Positions 9,925-18,830 are shown, numbered from the stretch's first letter. The stretch is 64,000 nt of DNA from CAVQOB01 sp963714325 (GCA_963714325.1 CAVQOB010000021.1:12716-76715); one strand, 5' to 3'. A program made the numbers and translations. The notes: generated by a model from the letters alone, not told the origin.

Positions 9925-10479
9925 ATGCTTGGTCCATTGTCGTATGTCGATGTGGTGCTGATCGCACTGGCCCTGATATCCGGGCTGCTCGCCATGTATC
10001 GTGGGCTGTCGCGCGAGGTGCTGTCGATCGTGTCGTGGATCGCGGCGGTGGCGGCGGCCTTGTATTTCGTGTTCGCGCACGAGCCACTCGCCCAGCAGAT
10101 CGCGCAGCAGTCCGGCATCGGCCAGGTCAAGATCGTCCAGATCGGCGTCGCCGGGTTGATCTTCTTACTGGTGCTGATTCTCGTGCATTTCATGACCGGT
10201 CGCGTCTCGGACCTGATTCTTGACAGCCAAGTCGGCGTCATCGATCGGTCGCTGGGTCTCGCCTTCGGCGTGCTCAGGGCCTATGTGATCGTTCTGCTGG
10301 TCTACATGGGCTATACCTATTTCTATAATGATCCCAAGGCACAGCATGCCTTCGTCACGCAGTCGCTCTCGCGGCCATTGTTGGACAGCGGCCGGCAGGC
10401 CTTGCAGCCGTCGTTCCTCTGGCTTGCTGAGAAATTGTCGCAAATGATGGCCAAGGAACCACGGCCAACCGCTGGCTGA
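9925..10479 (+). CDS. cvpA: CvpA family inner-membrane protein
   Basis: 184 residues with four hydrophobic segments: about 5-23 (YVDVVLIALALISGLLAMY), 32-52, 72-90 and 108-128. The GLSREVLSIVSWIAAVAAA and DRSLGLAFGVLRAYVIV blocks are the CvpA signature. The E. coli homologue is needed for colicin V export and affects the envelope; the molecular role is unsettled. It sits directly upstream of purF, the same partnership as in E. coli (cvpA-purF), here with a gap of about 180 bases. Confidence 0.88.
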   Translation: MLGPLSYVDVVLIALALISGLLAMYRGLSREVLSIVSWIAAVAAALYFVFAHEPLAQQIAQQSGIGQVKIVQIGVAGLIFLLVLILVHFMTGRVSDLILDSQVGVIDRSLGLAFGVLRAYVIVLLVYMGYTYFYNDPKAQHAFVTQSLSRPLLDSGRQALQPSFLWLAEKLSQMMAKEPRPTAG

Positions 10480-10656
10480 ACGGCGTTCGTGATGGTGGAT
10501 TTAAGTCGCTATTGAGGATGTCGCAGACAAGGCGTCCGTCGCAGTGGCGGGCCACCTCGGCTTGGACTATATGACGGTCATCTGACAGTGCGATATGGAG
10601 TCGGGCAGGCGGCGGCAAAGCGCAAGCTTAGTGCGTCGTCGCACAGCGAGGCGGCA

Positions 10657-12147
10657 ATGGCAGCGGGGCACGACAACATGAGCGATGCGAGCGACGCGCA
10701 GGGGCTGCCCTTTGAGGACGACCGCCTGCACGAGGAGTGCGGCGTGTTCGGCGTCTTTGGCCATCCCGAAGCTGCCGCATTGACGGCACTCGGATTGCAC
10801 GCCCTCCAGCATCGCGGCCAGGAAGGTTGCGGCATCGTCACGACCGATGGCTCCAGCTTCAATCAGGAGCGCCGTCTCGGCCTCGTCGGCGACAACTTCA
10901 ACAAAGCCGATGTGATCCGGAAATTAACCGGCCATATCGCCGTTGGCCATAACCGCTACTCGACAACCGGCGAAGTGGCGTTGCGCAATGTGCAGCCGTT
11001 CTTCGCCGACCTGGACAGTTGTGGTTTCGCGCTCGGCCACAACGGCAATCTGACCAATGCGCGCACGCTGCGCCAGGAACTCATCTCGTCTGGCGCAATG
11101 TTCCACGCCACCTCCGACACTGAAGTTGTGCTGCATCTGGTCGCCCGTTCGCGCAAGCGCCGCATGGTCGAGCGGTTGATCGATGCGCTGCTCCAGATCG
11201 AAGGCGCCTATGCGTTTGTTGCGATGACGAACGATATGCTGATCGGCGCGCGCGATCCCGTCGGCATCCGCCCGCTGGTGCTCGGCCGCCTCGGCGACGC
11301 CTATGTGCTGGCGTCGGAGACCTGCGCACTCGATATCGTCGGCGCGACCTTCGTGCGCGAGATCGAGAACGGCGAGATCGTCACCATCACGAAGTCAGGT
11401 GTCGAAAGCCATCGCCCATTCCCGAAGCGCCCGGCGCGGCCCTGTATCTTCGAGTACGTCTACTTCTCCCGGCCCGACAGTGTCGTCGGTGGCCGGCAGG
11501 TCTACGACGTGCGCAAGCGCATGGGCTCGGTGCTGGCTAACGAGAGCCCGGCACCCGCCGATGTCATCGTTCCGATCCCGGACTCCGGCGTCCCCGCAGC
11601 GATCGGTTATTCGCAAGCGAGCGGCATCCCGTTCGAGCTTGGCATCATCCGCAATCACTACGTCGGCCGCACCTTCATCGAGCCGGAGCAGCGCATTCGC
11701 CAACTCGGTGTGAAACTCAAGCACTCGGCCAATGGTTCGACCGTTCGTGGCAATCGCATAGTCCTGATCGACGACAGCGTGGTGCGCGGCACGACCTCGA
11801 AGAAGATCGTCTCGATGATGTTCGAAGCGGGCGCACGCGAAGTGCACATGCGGATCTCGTCACCGCCGATCCTGCATCCGGATTTCTACGGCATCGACAC
11901 GCCACGCGTGAAGGATCTGCTCGCCGCCAATATGACGCTTGAGGAGATGCGCGAATTCATGGGGGCAACCAGCCTCGCGTTCCTGTCGGTCGATGGTCTT
12001 TACCGCGCCATGGGCTATGACGGCCGTGACGCCCGCGCCCCTGAATTCACCGACCATTGCTTCACCGGCGACTATCCGACCCGGCTGGTCGATCAGCTTG
12101 GCCCGGCTGGAATGGCACAGCTATCGCTGCTGTCCGAGGTCCGTTAA
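10657..12147 (+). CDS. purF: Amidophosphoribosyltransferase
   Basis: 496 residues from the ATG preceded by GCGAGG five bases upstream; ATGs or in-frame codons at 10588 and 10678 are alternatives. A short propeptide ends before the nucleophilic cysteine in HEECGVFGVFGH, which becomes the N-terminal residue of the class II glutaminase domain (HRGQEGCGI, GHNRYSTTG, GHNGNLTN). The C-terminal phosphoribosyltransferase domain has IVLIDDSVVRGTTSKKI. PurF makes phosphoribosylamine from PRPP and glutamine, the first step of purine synthesis, in the cytoplasm. Confidence 0.95.
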   Translation: MAAGHDNMSDASDAQGLPFEDDRLHEECGVFGVFGHPEAAALTALGLHALQHRGQEGCGIVTTDGSSFNQERRLGLVGDNFNKADVIRKLTGHIAVGHNRYSTTGEVALRNVQPFFADLDSCGFALGHNGNLTNARTLRQELISSGAMFHATSDTEVVLHLVARSRKRRMVERLIDALLQIEGAYAFVAMTNDMLIGARDPVGIRPLVLGRLGDAYVLASETCALDIVGATFVREIENGEIVTITKSGVESHRPFPKRPARPCIFEYVYFSRPDSVVGGRQVYDVRKRMGSVLANESPAPADVIVPIPDSGVPAAIGYSQASGIPFELGIIRNHYVGRTFIEPEQRIRQLGVKLKHSANGSTVRGNRIVLIDDSVVRGTTSKKIVSMMFEAGAREVHMRISSPPILHPDFYGIDTPRVKDLLAANMTLEEMREFMGATSLAFLSVDGLYRAMGYDGRDARAPEFTDHCFTGDYPTRLVDQLGPAGMAQLSLLSEVR

Positions 12148-12370
12148 CTGCGGCGATCAGGGCCGGTCCGTCACTGCCTTTTGCGCCCGAGTGATGCAGC
12201 AAAACAGCCGTTTGGTTGTTGTTGCACATATCGCTATTATCTGTGTTTCCATGATCCTCGCGCCGACACAGTTGCGGCGCGATATGAATGGCACGGGCAG
12301 CAAGACCATCACCGCCGACAGCGCTATGGCGGCGGCGCTGATGACCCGTCGAAAGTCCAGAGGTTTCCCC

Positions 12371-13465
12371 ATGCCGATCGTACTCCAACGCCTTGCGCCG
12401 CAACACTGGGCGCCCAAGCCACCCGCGCAAGTCTATCGACGCAGTGCCGTCCTGGCCGGCTTCGCGATCGTCCTCGCTGGCATGCCGGGCACACTCCTGG
12501 CGCAGCAGCCAGCGCCGGGCGTTTCGATCAACACGGGTGGCGAAACCGGCGCCTATCACTCGGCCTTCTGCCCGGTGCTCGCTGCCCGCATGAAGGAGGG
12601 TGGCGTCAACGCGCGCTGTGTCCCTTCCCGCGGCACCCGCGAAAATCTCGAGCGCGTGCTCGCTGATCCGGGCCAGTTCGGCTATGGACAGCTCGACGTC
12701 TTCGCTTTGGAAAGCAGTTTGCTGAGCGCCCGCAATTCCTTCCAGATCCTGCGTCAGGACGACGCGCGAGAATGTCTCTTCGCCGTCACCCGCAACCGCA
12801 GCATCACCTCGTTCGGCGCGCTTTCGATGTTCGCAAAGAACATGGCGGTCTTTTTGCCGCCGAAAGAATCCGGCAGTGCCGGCACCTACCAGTTCCTCAG
12901 CACCGTCGACGATGACGGCCTCGGCCGCGCCAAGGCCGTTGCTTACGCGACCAGTGTCGATGAAGCCATCAAGCAGGCGCTCGCCAATGATGACGGCGTA
13001 GCCTTCTTTGTGCAGTTTCCTGACGCCAGCAATGAGCGTTTTCAAGCCATCAAGCGGCTCGGTGGGCATCTCGTGCCGGTCATCGATCGCGATATCCTGC
13101 GCCAGGAGGTGGCGGGTCGCCAAGTCTACTTTGCCGAAGAAACCGAAATCGACAACCCGAGCTTCGTCTCGGACGGCGGTAAACTCACTACCGCTTGCAC
13201 GCCTCTGGTCGTTTTCTCCGGCACGTCCGACCGCCTCGCCAATGACGACGCCCGTCGCGCGCATGACGCGACCGCGACCGCCGTCAAGTTGATGCGGCAC
13301 GAGAACCTAACCCCGCGCGAGCCGAACCTGCAGCGGATCGCGCGGCGTTCGCGCGAGTTGTCTAGCGCAGCGCTCGATCGCCTGACCCGCACATCGGAAT
13401 TGGCGCGCGCGCGTGCGAAGCCATTTCTCGATTGGGTCATCGAGCGTGCGGCGCCCAGGATTTAA
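12371..13465 (+). CDS. Orphan periplasmic TAXI-like solute-binding protein
   Basis: 364 residues from the ATG with AGAGG seven bases upstream. A long N-terminal region ends in a signal sequence (RRSAVLAGFAIVLAGMPGTL, probable cleavage after LAQQ). The mature part opens with INTGGETGAYHSAFCPVLAA, then a GTRENLERVLADPGQFGYGQLDV block; this resembles the start of TAXI/NMT1-like binding proteins (GTGGTGG.YY...). No TRAP permease lies nearby, so it is an orphan. Four cysteines (two pairs) may form disulfides. The last 70 residues are Arg-rich and helical. Family assignment is a resemblance, not certain; ligand unknown. Confidence 0.6.
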   Translation: MPIVLQRLAPQHWAPKPPAQVYRRSAVLAGFAIVLAGMPGTLLAQQPAPGVSINTGGETGAYHSAFCPVLAARMKEGGVNARCVPSRGTRENLERVLADPGQFGYGQLDVFALESSLLSARNSFQILRQDDARECLFAVTRNRSITSFGALSMFAKNMAVFLPPKESGSAGTYQFLSTVDDDGLGRAKAVAYATSVDEAIKQALANDDGVAFFVQFPDASNERFQAIKRLGGHLVPVIDRDILRQEVAGRQVYFAEETEIDNPSFVSDGGKLTTACTPLVVFSGTSDRLANDDARRAHDATATAVKLMRHENLTPREPNLQRIARRSRELSSAALDRLTRTSELARARAKPFLDWVIERAAPRI

Positions 13466-13778
13466 GAACGCGAGCGCGACCGCAGCGCTGCGGTCGTGCC
13501 GACCGCCATGCCAGCACCGTGTTTCTCTACCGTTGCGTTCGGAGCGTTTGCGATCGGGAATTCCGCCCATGGATCGCTGCGGCATGGGTCTCGATGCGGT
13601 GGTTGGAATGGCCCCGAAGTTCTCCCCGCAATTCGCCGGGAATCAAAGGCTAAATTCCCTTGCCAGTCCATGGCACGGGTGTTACACGAGCCCTCGTTGG
13701 GGCCTCTGCGGGCCCCGTTTGCCGCCAACGGGCGCTTTGGAATCCCAGCGATTCCGACAGCGCGGATCCGGCATCGGC
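13466..13778. other. Gap between the binding protein and tRNA-Lys
   Basis: 313 bases with no supported gene. It holds the perfect palindrome at 13477-13496 just after the upstream stop codon and, presumably, the tRNA promoter; no clear -35/-10 pair stands out. Confidence 0.55.
13477..13496 (+). terminator. Perfect 20-base palindrome after the binding-protein gene
   Basis: CGACCGCAGC-GCTGCGGTCG, 11 bases downstream of the stop at 13465. As RNA it folds into a GC-rich stem, but no T run follows, so it is at best a weak intrinsic terminator or a 3' stabiliser. Confidence 0.4.
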
Positions 13779-13854
13779 GGGTGATTAGCTCAGTTGGTAG
13801 AGCAGGTGACTCTTAATCACCGGGTCGTAGGTTCGAATCCTACATCACCCACCA
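13779..13854 (+). tRNA. tRNA-Lys (anticodon CTT)
   Basis: A complete cloverleaf: acceptor arms GGGTGAT/ATCACCC, D-loop AGCTCAGTTGGTAGAGC, anticodon loop CTCTTAA with anticodon CTT (reads AAG), T arm GTAGG-TTCGAAT-CCTAC, discriminator A and an encoded CCA. A second, damaged copy of its 3' half occurs in the same orientation at 22842-22878, which marks this gene as the probable attachment site of an integrated element. Confidence 0.96.
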
Positions 13855-13868
13855 TTTTCTTCGAGGAC

Positions 13869-14039
13869 TTAGGCGAATCTCGGAAGCACGCGAAGCGCGC
13901 GTGTGAGAGTTTTGCGGGAGGCGCAATGCAACGCCCCATTCAGCAGGACAGGTTCCGGCTTTGCACCATCACGCCCGGTAATCTGTTCAGCTGCTTCCAA
14001 CAGTCTCGATAACGCGACGGTCGCATAGTGCGTCGTGAA
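13869..14039 (-). pseudogene. Possible remnant of a tyrosine-recombinase C-terminus
   Basis: About 56 residues are open, ending 15 bases from the 3' end of tRNA-Lys. The segment FTTHYATVALSRLLEAAEQI resembles the last helix region of many tyrosine integrases, where the catalytic tyrosine sits in a HY motif followed by a leucine-rich helix ending in AA..I/V. No upstream catalytic arginine or His-x-x-Arg box can be found in frame, so at most the end of the gene survives. The match is short and may be chance; its position beside a tRNA with a displaced 3' copy is what makes it worth recording. Confidence 0.3.
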
Positions 14040-14102
14040 CCGGCCGGAGCTGTGCCACCGGTGAGGACGCAGGCCCCGCACTCGGCACGACTGAAATCGT
14101 TG

Positions 14103-14132
14103 TGATCCGCTGAGCCGCGACGACCGTTAACC
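14103..14132 (+). promoter_or_regulatory. Candidate ECF11 (RpoE/ChrR-type) promoter of the fasciclin gene
   Basis: TGATCC at 14103-14108, 18 bases, then TTAACC at 14127-14132, about 90 bases before the fasciclin start. The -35 equals that in front of the ECF sigma gene itself; the -10 is weaker (or TAACC at a spacing of 19). Confidence 0.45.
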
Positions 14133-14219
14133 TTTCACTCGACCACAGGGTTGATGCGCAATCGGATGCCTTTGGGGCTCGCTCGCGCTCCCGGACCTCG
14201 GATTCAAGGAAAACCCCAA

Positions 14220-14750
14220 ATGCTTGGACTGAAACCGTTGACTGCAGCGCTTAGCCTTGCGGCTTGTCTGTTCGCGACCGCCGCCCCGGCCCGCGCGGCT
14301 GACGATATCGTCGACACTGCCGTCAAGGCCGGGTCATTCAACACGCTCGTTGCCGCAGTCAAGGCAGCCGGGCTCGTCGAAACACTCAAAAGCAAGGGTC
14401 CGTTCACGGTGTTCGCACCGACCGACGCGGCGTTCGCTAAATTGCCGGCGGAAACACTGCAGTCGCTCTTGAAGCCAGAGAACAAGAAGCAACTTGCTGC
14501 AATCCTGACCTACCACGTCGTTGGCGGAAAATATGATGCCGCCCGCATCACCAGTGCGAAGGCCAAGCAATTCGGACTCAAATCCGTACAGGGCGCCAAC
14601 ATTGCAGTCGATCTGAGAAGCGGCGTGAAGGTTTCCCGCGCTAACGTCGTCAAGACGGACATCGTCACTTCGAACGGTGTCATCCATGTTATCGACTCGG
14701 TCATGTTGCCGCCGAAGACGACAGCGCAGTCATCGGCGAAGGGTCATTGA
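14220..14750 (+). CDS. Secreted fasciclin (FAS1) domain protein
   Basis: 176 residues from the ATG preceded by AAGGA nine bases upstream. Signal peptide LTAALSLAACLFATAAPARA, then one FAS1 domain filling the rest of the protein: H1 box GPFTVFAPTDAAFAKLP, the YHVVGGKYDAA segment, and the C-terminal H2 box SNGVIHVIDSVMLPP. FAS1 proteins are periplasmic or extracellular adhesion-type proteins; single-domain bacterial members are often stress induced. It is the first gene after tRNA-Lys and is preceded by a candidate ECF11 promoter, so it probably belongs to the oxidative-stress set that follows. Confidence 0.9.
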   Translation: MLGLKPLTAALSLAACLFATAAPARAADDIVDTAVKAGSFNTLVAAVKAAGLVETLKSKGPFTVFAPTDAAFAKLPAETLQSLLKPENKKQLAAILTYHVVGGKYDAARITSAKAKQFGLKSVQGANIAVDLRSGVKVSRANVVKTDIVTSNGVIHVIDSVMLPPKTTAQSSAKGH

Positions 14751-14813
14751 CGCATGGTCGACAAGAGCCGCGCCGAAGTGCAGGACAGACGGACTCTGCT
14801 TGGGGAATAGCCG

Positions 14814-15282
14814 ATGCAGTCGAAGGCAGCGACCGTCTGTCAATGGGTTATCTTCGTGGGTCTCGTCGCGGCCGCGGCGTCGTTGGGTGCCGTGTTCAAG
14901 CCGGGCCTTTGGTACGCCACACTCGTCAAACCAGCCTGGACGCCACCGAATTGGCTCTTTGCGCCGGTATGGACAGTGCTCTACCTGATGATTGCGATCG
15001 CTGGCTGGCTTGCGTGGCGCAGTGATGCACGCTGGCCGGCGATCGGAGTTCTGGGCTTTCGGCCTCCTCCTCAACATGGCGTGGTCGTGGCTGTTCTTCG
15101 ATCGCCATTTGATCGGTGCAGCACTGCTCGACATCTTGGCCCTCTGCAGTTCCATCTTGGTCTTCCTCCTGCTCATCAGGCGATCGAGCACTGCCGCATT
15201 TTGGCTCTTCGTCCCCTATCTTGTCTGGGTGAGCTTTGCGGCCGCCCTGAACGTGCAGATCTGGCGGCTCAATTCGCAATAG
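14814..15282 (+). pseudogene. tspO: TspO/MBR family protein, interrupted by a +1 frameshift
   Basis: The first frame gives MQSKAATVCQWVIFVGLVAA...KPGLWYATLVKPAWTPPNWLFAPVWTVLYLMIAIAGW, the first half of a TspO protein. The second half (FWAFGLLLNMAWSWLFF ... PYLVWVSFAAALNVQIWRLN) is in the next frame. The switch lies between about 15020 and 15060 and needs one base removed; 468 bases would then encode 155 residues, the usual TspO length with five membrane helices. TspO is an outer- or inner-membrane tryptophan-rich sensory protein that binds porphyrins and modulates oxidative and pigment responses in Rhodobacter. Its place within the putative singlet-oxygen block fits. Either a recent null mutation or a sequence error. 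Confidence 0.85.
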
Positions 15283-15335
15283 CAACGCCGGTTGCGATCA
15301 TCGAGTGTCTCCCGGCTGCAGGGAGTACCGCCCGA

Positions 15336-15365
15336 TGATCTGTTGCGCCGCCGATTGCGTAGACA
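15336..15365 (+). promoter_or_regulatory. Candidate ECF11-type promoter of the FAD oxidoreductase operon
   Basis: TGATCT at 15336-15341, 18 bases, TAGACA at 15360-15365. The oxidoreductase ATG is at 15392, leaving a short leader. Same spacing as the other three sites in this block. Confidence 0.5.
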
Positions 15366-15391
15366 ACAGGCGGAGTTCAGGGTTCGACATT

Positions 15392-16744
15392 ATGCATTTG
15401 CGAAAATCGATTGCCGTCATCGGCAGCGGCATCTCCGGTCTCGGCGCGGCATGGCTGTTGTCGCGGCACCATGACGTGACGGTGTTCGAGGCCGCGACGC
15501 GGCCCGGCGGGCACAGTAACACTGTTGACGTGCCGGGGCTGGTTGGGTCCGCCGCTGTTGACACCGGCTTCATCGTATACAACTCCGCAAGCTATCCAAA
15601 TCTGATTGCCCTGTTTGACCATCTCGGTGTCGAAACCGCGCCGACGAGCATGAGCTTTGCCGTCTCGCTCGATCGAGGCGGCTACGAGTACGCAGGCACC
15701 GGCGTCGCGACGCTCTTCGGGCAGCCGAGCAACATCGTACGGCCGGCGCACTGGCGCATGATCCGCGACATGCTTCGCTTTTTTCGTGAGGCGCCCGGGC
15801 TGCTCGCAGCGGCCGCCGACGAGCGCCTGACACTCGGCCGTTACCTCGCCGAAGCCGGCTACTCCGACGCGTTTGTCGAGCGGCACATTCTGCCGATGGC
15901 GGCAGCGATCTGGTCGACACCGTCGCGCGACGTCCTCGCGTTTCCCGCGGCTGCATTCGTGCGCTTCTTCGTCAATCACGGCATGCTGCAGGTCCGAGGC
16001 CGCCCGGAGTGGCGGACCGTCGTCGGCGGCAGCCGCGAGTATGTGCGCCGCCTGCTCGCGGCAACGAAGGGTGATGTTCGATTGGGAGACGCGGCAGCGC
16101 GCATGACCCGACGATCCGACGGCGTCACGGTCTCGACGGCAAGCGGGGAGCGCGCCTTCGATGCCTGTGTCATCGCAACCCACGCCGACGACGCATTGGC
16201 GCTGATGGCCGACGCGGACAGTGATGAGCGCCAACTTCTCGGCGCGTTCCGGTACTGCCCGAACCGCGCCGTGCTGCATCGTGATGCCGCGTTGATGCCA
16301 CGCCGCCGCAGGCTCTGGTCGAGTTGGAATTACCTCGACAATGGCGTGGGACGAGGCGCCCCGTTGTCGGTCACCTACTGGATGAACAAGCTGCAGCCGC
16401 TCGGCGCCGCCACCCAGGATCTGTTCGTCACGCTGAACCCCATCCGTGCAATCAAAGCAGAGGACACGATTGCGACGTTCGACTATCGGCATCCGCTGTT
16501 CGACACCGGGGCGATCACAGCGCAGCGCCAGCTTTGGCGATTGCAGGGTCGCCGCAACACGTGGTTCTGCGGTAGCTACTTTGGCTATGGCTTCCACGAG
16601 GACGGCTTGCAGTCGGGCCTCGCCGTAGCCGAAGACATCGGTGGCGTTCGCCGGCCGTGGATCGTACCGCAGGAATCGGGGCGCATTCAGTTGCGGCCGG
16701 CAGGCCATCCGGTCCGCGACCGGGAACTGGAGGCGATCGAATGA
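15392..16744 (+). CDS. FAD-dependent amine-oxidase-like oxidoreductase (COG2907 type)
   Basis: 450 residues from the ATG at the start of MHLRKSIAVIGSGISGLGAAW, the ADP-binding fold for FAD, with the second glycine motif RPGGHSN near residue 50. C-terminal FAD contacts are in the FCGSYFGYGFHEDGLQSGL block. The protein belongs to the NAD(P)-binding oxidoreductases that accompany DUF1365 and cyclopropane fatty acid synthase in many proteobacteria and in the RpoE-ChrR singlet-oxygen regulon of Rhodobacter. It overlaps DUF1365 by ATGA. The substrate is unproven; fatty acid modification (for example furan fatty acid formation) is a reasonable inference from its neighbours. Confidence 0.88.
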   Translation: MHLRKSIAVIGSGISGLGAAWLLSRHHDVTVFEAATRPGGHSNTVDVPGLVGSAAVDTGFIVYNSASYPNLIALFDHLGVETAPTSMSFAVSLDRGGYEYAGTGVATLFGQPSNIVRPAHWRMIRDMLRFFREAPGLLAAAADERLTLGRYLAEAGYSDAFVERHILPMAAAIWSTPSRDVLAFPAAAFVRFFVNHGMLQVRGRPEWRTVVGGSREYVRRLLAATKGDVRLGDAAARMTRRSDGVTVSTASGERAFDACVIATHADDALALMADADSDERQLLGAFRYCPNRAVLHRDAALMPRRRRLWSSWNYLDNGVGRGAPLSVTYWMNKLQPLGAATQDLFVTLNPIRAIKAEDTIATFDYRHPLFDTGAITAQRQLWRLQGRRNTWFCGSYFGYGFHEDGLQSGLAVAEDIGGVRRPWIVPQESGRIQLRPAGHPVRDRELEAIE

Positions 16745-17541
16745 GCGCTTTCAGATCCTGCATCTATTCTGGCACGGTCGTGCACAAGCGACTCTCGCCC
16801 AAACAGCACGGGTTCGCTTATCGCGTCTTTGCCCTCTGCCTCGACGTCGACGAAATTGACCGCATGGACCAGGGCTTGCGCCTCTTCTCGCGCAACCGGC
16901 GCAATGTGGTGAGTTTCCGCGACGCTGATGTCGGCGAGGCGGGCGCCGAATCGGTAGCACTGAAGGCGCGGCGCTTGCTGGCCAGTGCAGGGTTCGCGCA
17001 CTTCGGTGCGCGCATCGAACTCGTCTGCTATCCGCGCATCCTCGGTTACGTGTTCAATCCCTTGAGCGTTTATTTCTGTATGGACGCTGACGGCCAGATC
17101 GGCGCCGTCATCTACGAGGTCACCAACACGTTCGGTGAACGCAAGAGCTATGTGGTCGAGGCCGGAGCGCGAACGCGTGCGGGCCTGATGCAAAGCTGCG
17201 CCAAGGAGCTCTATGTTTCGCCATTTACCGGTGCCCTGGGCCGCTACAGCTTTCACGTCGTGCCACCGTCCGACCGCATCGTGGTCGGCATTGCTCTCCG
17301 CGAGGGCGAACGGCCGATTCTGAAGACGCATTTTCGCGGTGACCGAATGCCGCTTTCGGATCGCGCGATTGCGCGCATGCTCGCCCGTCACTCGCTCATG
17401 ACGCTCAAGGTCATCGGCGCCATCCACTATGAGGCGGCGCGACTTTGGGCCAAGGGCATTCCGCTCGTTCAGAAGCACGCCTCCCCCGCATATTCGTTCA
17501 CGATCGTCCGTTCCAAATCGCAGGAAATCGAGCATGCATGA
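16741..17541 (+). CDS. DUF1365 family protein
   Basis: 266 residues. The ATG overlaps the previous stop. Family features are SCIYSGTVVHKRLSPKQHGF at residues 5-24, YRVFALCLDVDEID, and the NPLSVYFC segment with VIYEVTNTFGERKSYV. No membrane helices or signal peptide. The biochemical role is unknown, but it is nearly always coupled to the preceding FAD oxidoreductase and the following fatty-acid methyltransferase, pointing to modification of membrane fatty acids under oxidative stress. The cyclopropane synthase start overlaps its end. Confidence 0.9.
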   Translation: MSAFRSCIYSGTVVHKRLSPKQHGFAYRVFALCLDVDEIDRMDQGLRLFSRNRRNVVSFRDADVGEAGAESVALKARRLLASAGFAHFGARIELVCYPRILGYVFNPLSVYFCMDADGQIGAVIYEVTNTFGERKSYVVEAGARTRAGLMQSCAKELYVSPFTGALGRYSFHVVPPSDRIVVGIALREGERPILKTHFRGDRMPLSDRAIARMLARHSLMTLKVIGAIHYEAARLWAKGIPLVQKHASPAYSFTIVRSKSQEIEHA

Positions 17542-18783
17542 AGATGGAATGACCGCGCAGGGACACGATCTCTGCGATCGCCCGCATGTTGGCGTTGCGC
17601 GTCGGCTCGTCGACAAACTTCTCCTTGCGGCACTGACCGAGGACGCGCAGGCGAGGAGCGTCGGAGCGCTGCATGTCGTGCTTCCCTCGGGCGCGCAAGT
17701 CCTTCTCGGTCGATCCGGTGACAAGCGCCTTGCCCGCCTGACAGTTCATCGATACAGGGCATTCTGGAAATTGTTGCGCGGCGGAACACTCGGATTGGCC
17801 GAAAGCTACATGGACGGCGACCTCGACGCCGACGATCTCAAGGCTCTGTTCAATTACTACGTCGCCAACGACCAGGTGCTGACGGCGTCGCTCCCATCAT
17901 TTAACGCGACGCGCCGGCGTGATCGCCGCATGCATCAGGGGCGCAGCAATACGCGCGCTGGAAGCCGCCGCAATATCGCGGCGCATTACGATCTCGGCAA
18001 CGATTTCTACCGCCTGTGGCTCGACCACAGCATGCTGTATTCAAGCGCGATCTTTCTGCGTCCGGACGCGACGCTGGAAGAGGCGCAACAGGAGAAGCTG
18101 GATCACATCTTGGCGGCGTTGGAGCTGCGACCATCGCAGAGATTGCTCGAGATCGGTTGCGGCTGGGGGGGCTGGCCGAGAGTGCCGCGCGAGCCGGCGC
18201 CCAGGTGGATGCGATAACGATCTCGCAGCATCAACTCGTAGCGGCGCGCGACCGGATCGCAATGGCCGGTCTGCAAGCGCGCGCCGATGTACGCTTCGAA
18301 GACTATCGCGACACCACGGGAAGCTACGACCGGCTCGTGTCGATCGAGATGATCGAAGCCGTCGGCGAGGAGAACTGGCCATTGTATTTCGAGACGATCG
18401 CACAGCGTCTGAAGCCGGCGGGCGTCGCCGTCATTCAGGCGATCACGATCCACGAAGATGCCTTCGAGCGGTATCGACGAAATCCGGATTTCATTCAGCG
18501 CTACATCTTTCCTGGCGGCATGCTGCCGACGGTGCCGTTGATGCGCGAACGCGCGACGACCGCGGGACTGGAGTTCGAAACCGTCGAGCGGTTCGGATCG
18601 TCCTATGCGCTCACGCTTCGCGAGTGGCGTCGGCGCTTCGAGGCTGCATGGCCCGATATTGCCGCGTTGGGCTTCGACGAACGCTTCCGGCGAATGTGGC
18701 TCTATTATCTCACCTACTGCGAAGTAGGCTTCGAACACGGCCTGATCGATGCCGGCCTCTACAGAATGCGGAAGCCCGCTTGA
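17534..18783 (+). pseudogene. Cyclopropane-fatty-acyl-phospholipid synthase, interrupted by a -1 frameshift in a G7 run
   Basis: Start ATG at 17534 with AGGAA seven bases upstream, overlapping the end of DUF1365. The first frame carries the N-terminal domain (LGLAESYMDGDLDADDLKAL) and the beginning of the methyltransferase (NIAAHYDLGNDFYRLWLD, MLYSSAIF, LLEIGCGWGG). The frame then changes at the seven G at 18165-18171; one more G would restore GCGWGGLAESAARAG followed by ITISQHQL, VSIEMIEAVGEE and the C-terminus ending GLYRMRKPA. The repaired product has 416 residues, normal for the family. It transfers methylene or methyl groups from S-adenosylmethionine to unsaturated phospholipid acyl chains. 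It may be dead, slippage-controlled, or a sequencing error in the homopolymer. Confidence 0.88.
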
Positions 18784-18830
18784 GTGCTGGCCGTGGCCCG
18801 TGACAACAGTGGCACGAAAGGACGACCCGC

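Larger units (their letters stand above)
13855..14219. other. Leader region of the tRNA-Lys-bounded block
   Basis: 365 bases between the tRNA and the fasciclin gene. On the - strand it holds a short frame that looks like the end of a tyrosine recombinase (13869-14039) and on the + strand a candidate ECF11-type promoter (14103-14132). Nothing else is recognisable. Confidence 0.5.

Noticed and set aside
12062..13300. 412-codon - strand frame
   Set aside because: Antisense to purF and the TAXI-like gene, with no protein feature and no ribosome site.
15377..16708. 443-codon - strand frame
   Set aside because: Antisense to the FAD oxidoreductase, whose FAD motif and neighbours make the + strand gene certain.
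18165..18171. G7 run as proven phase-variation switch
   Set aside because: Only one state is seen; slippage, decay and sequence error are equally compatible, so it is listed as a question only.
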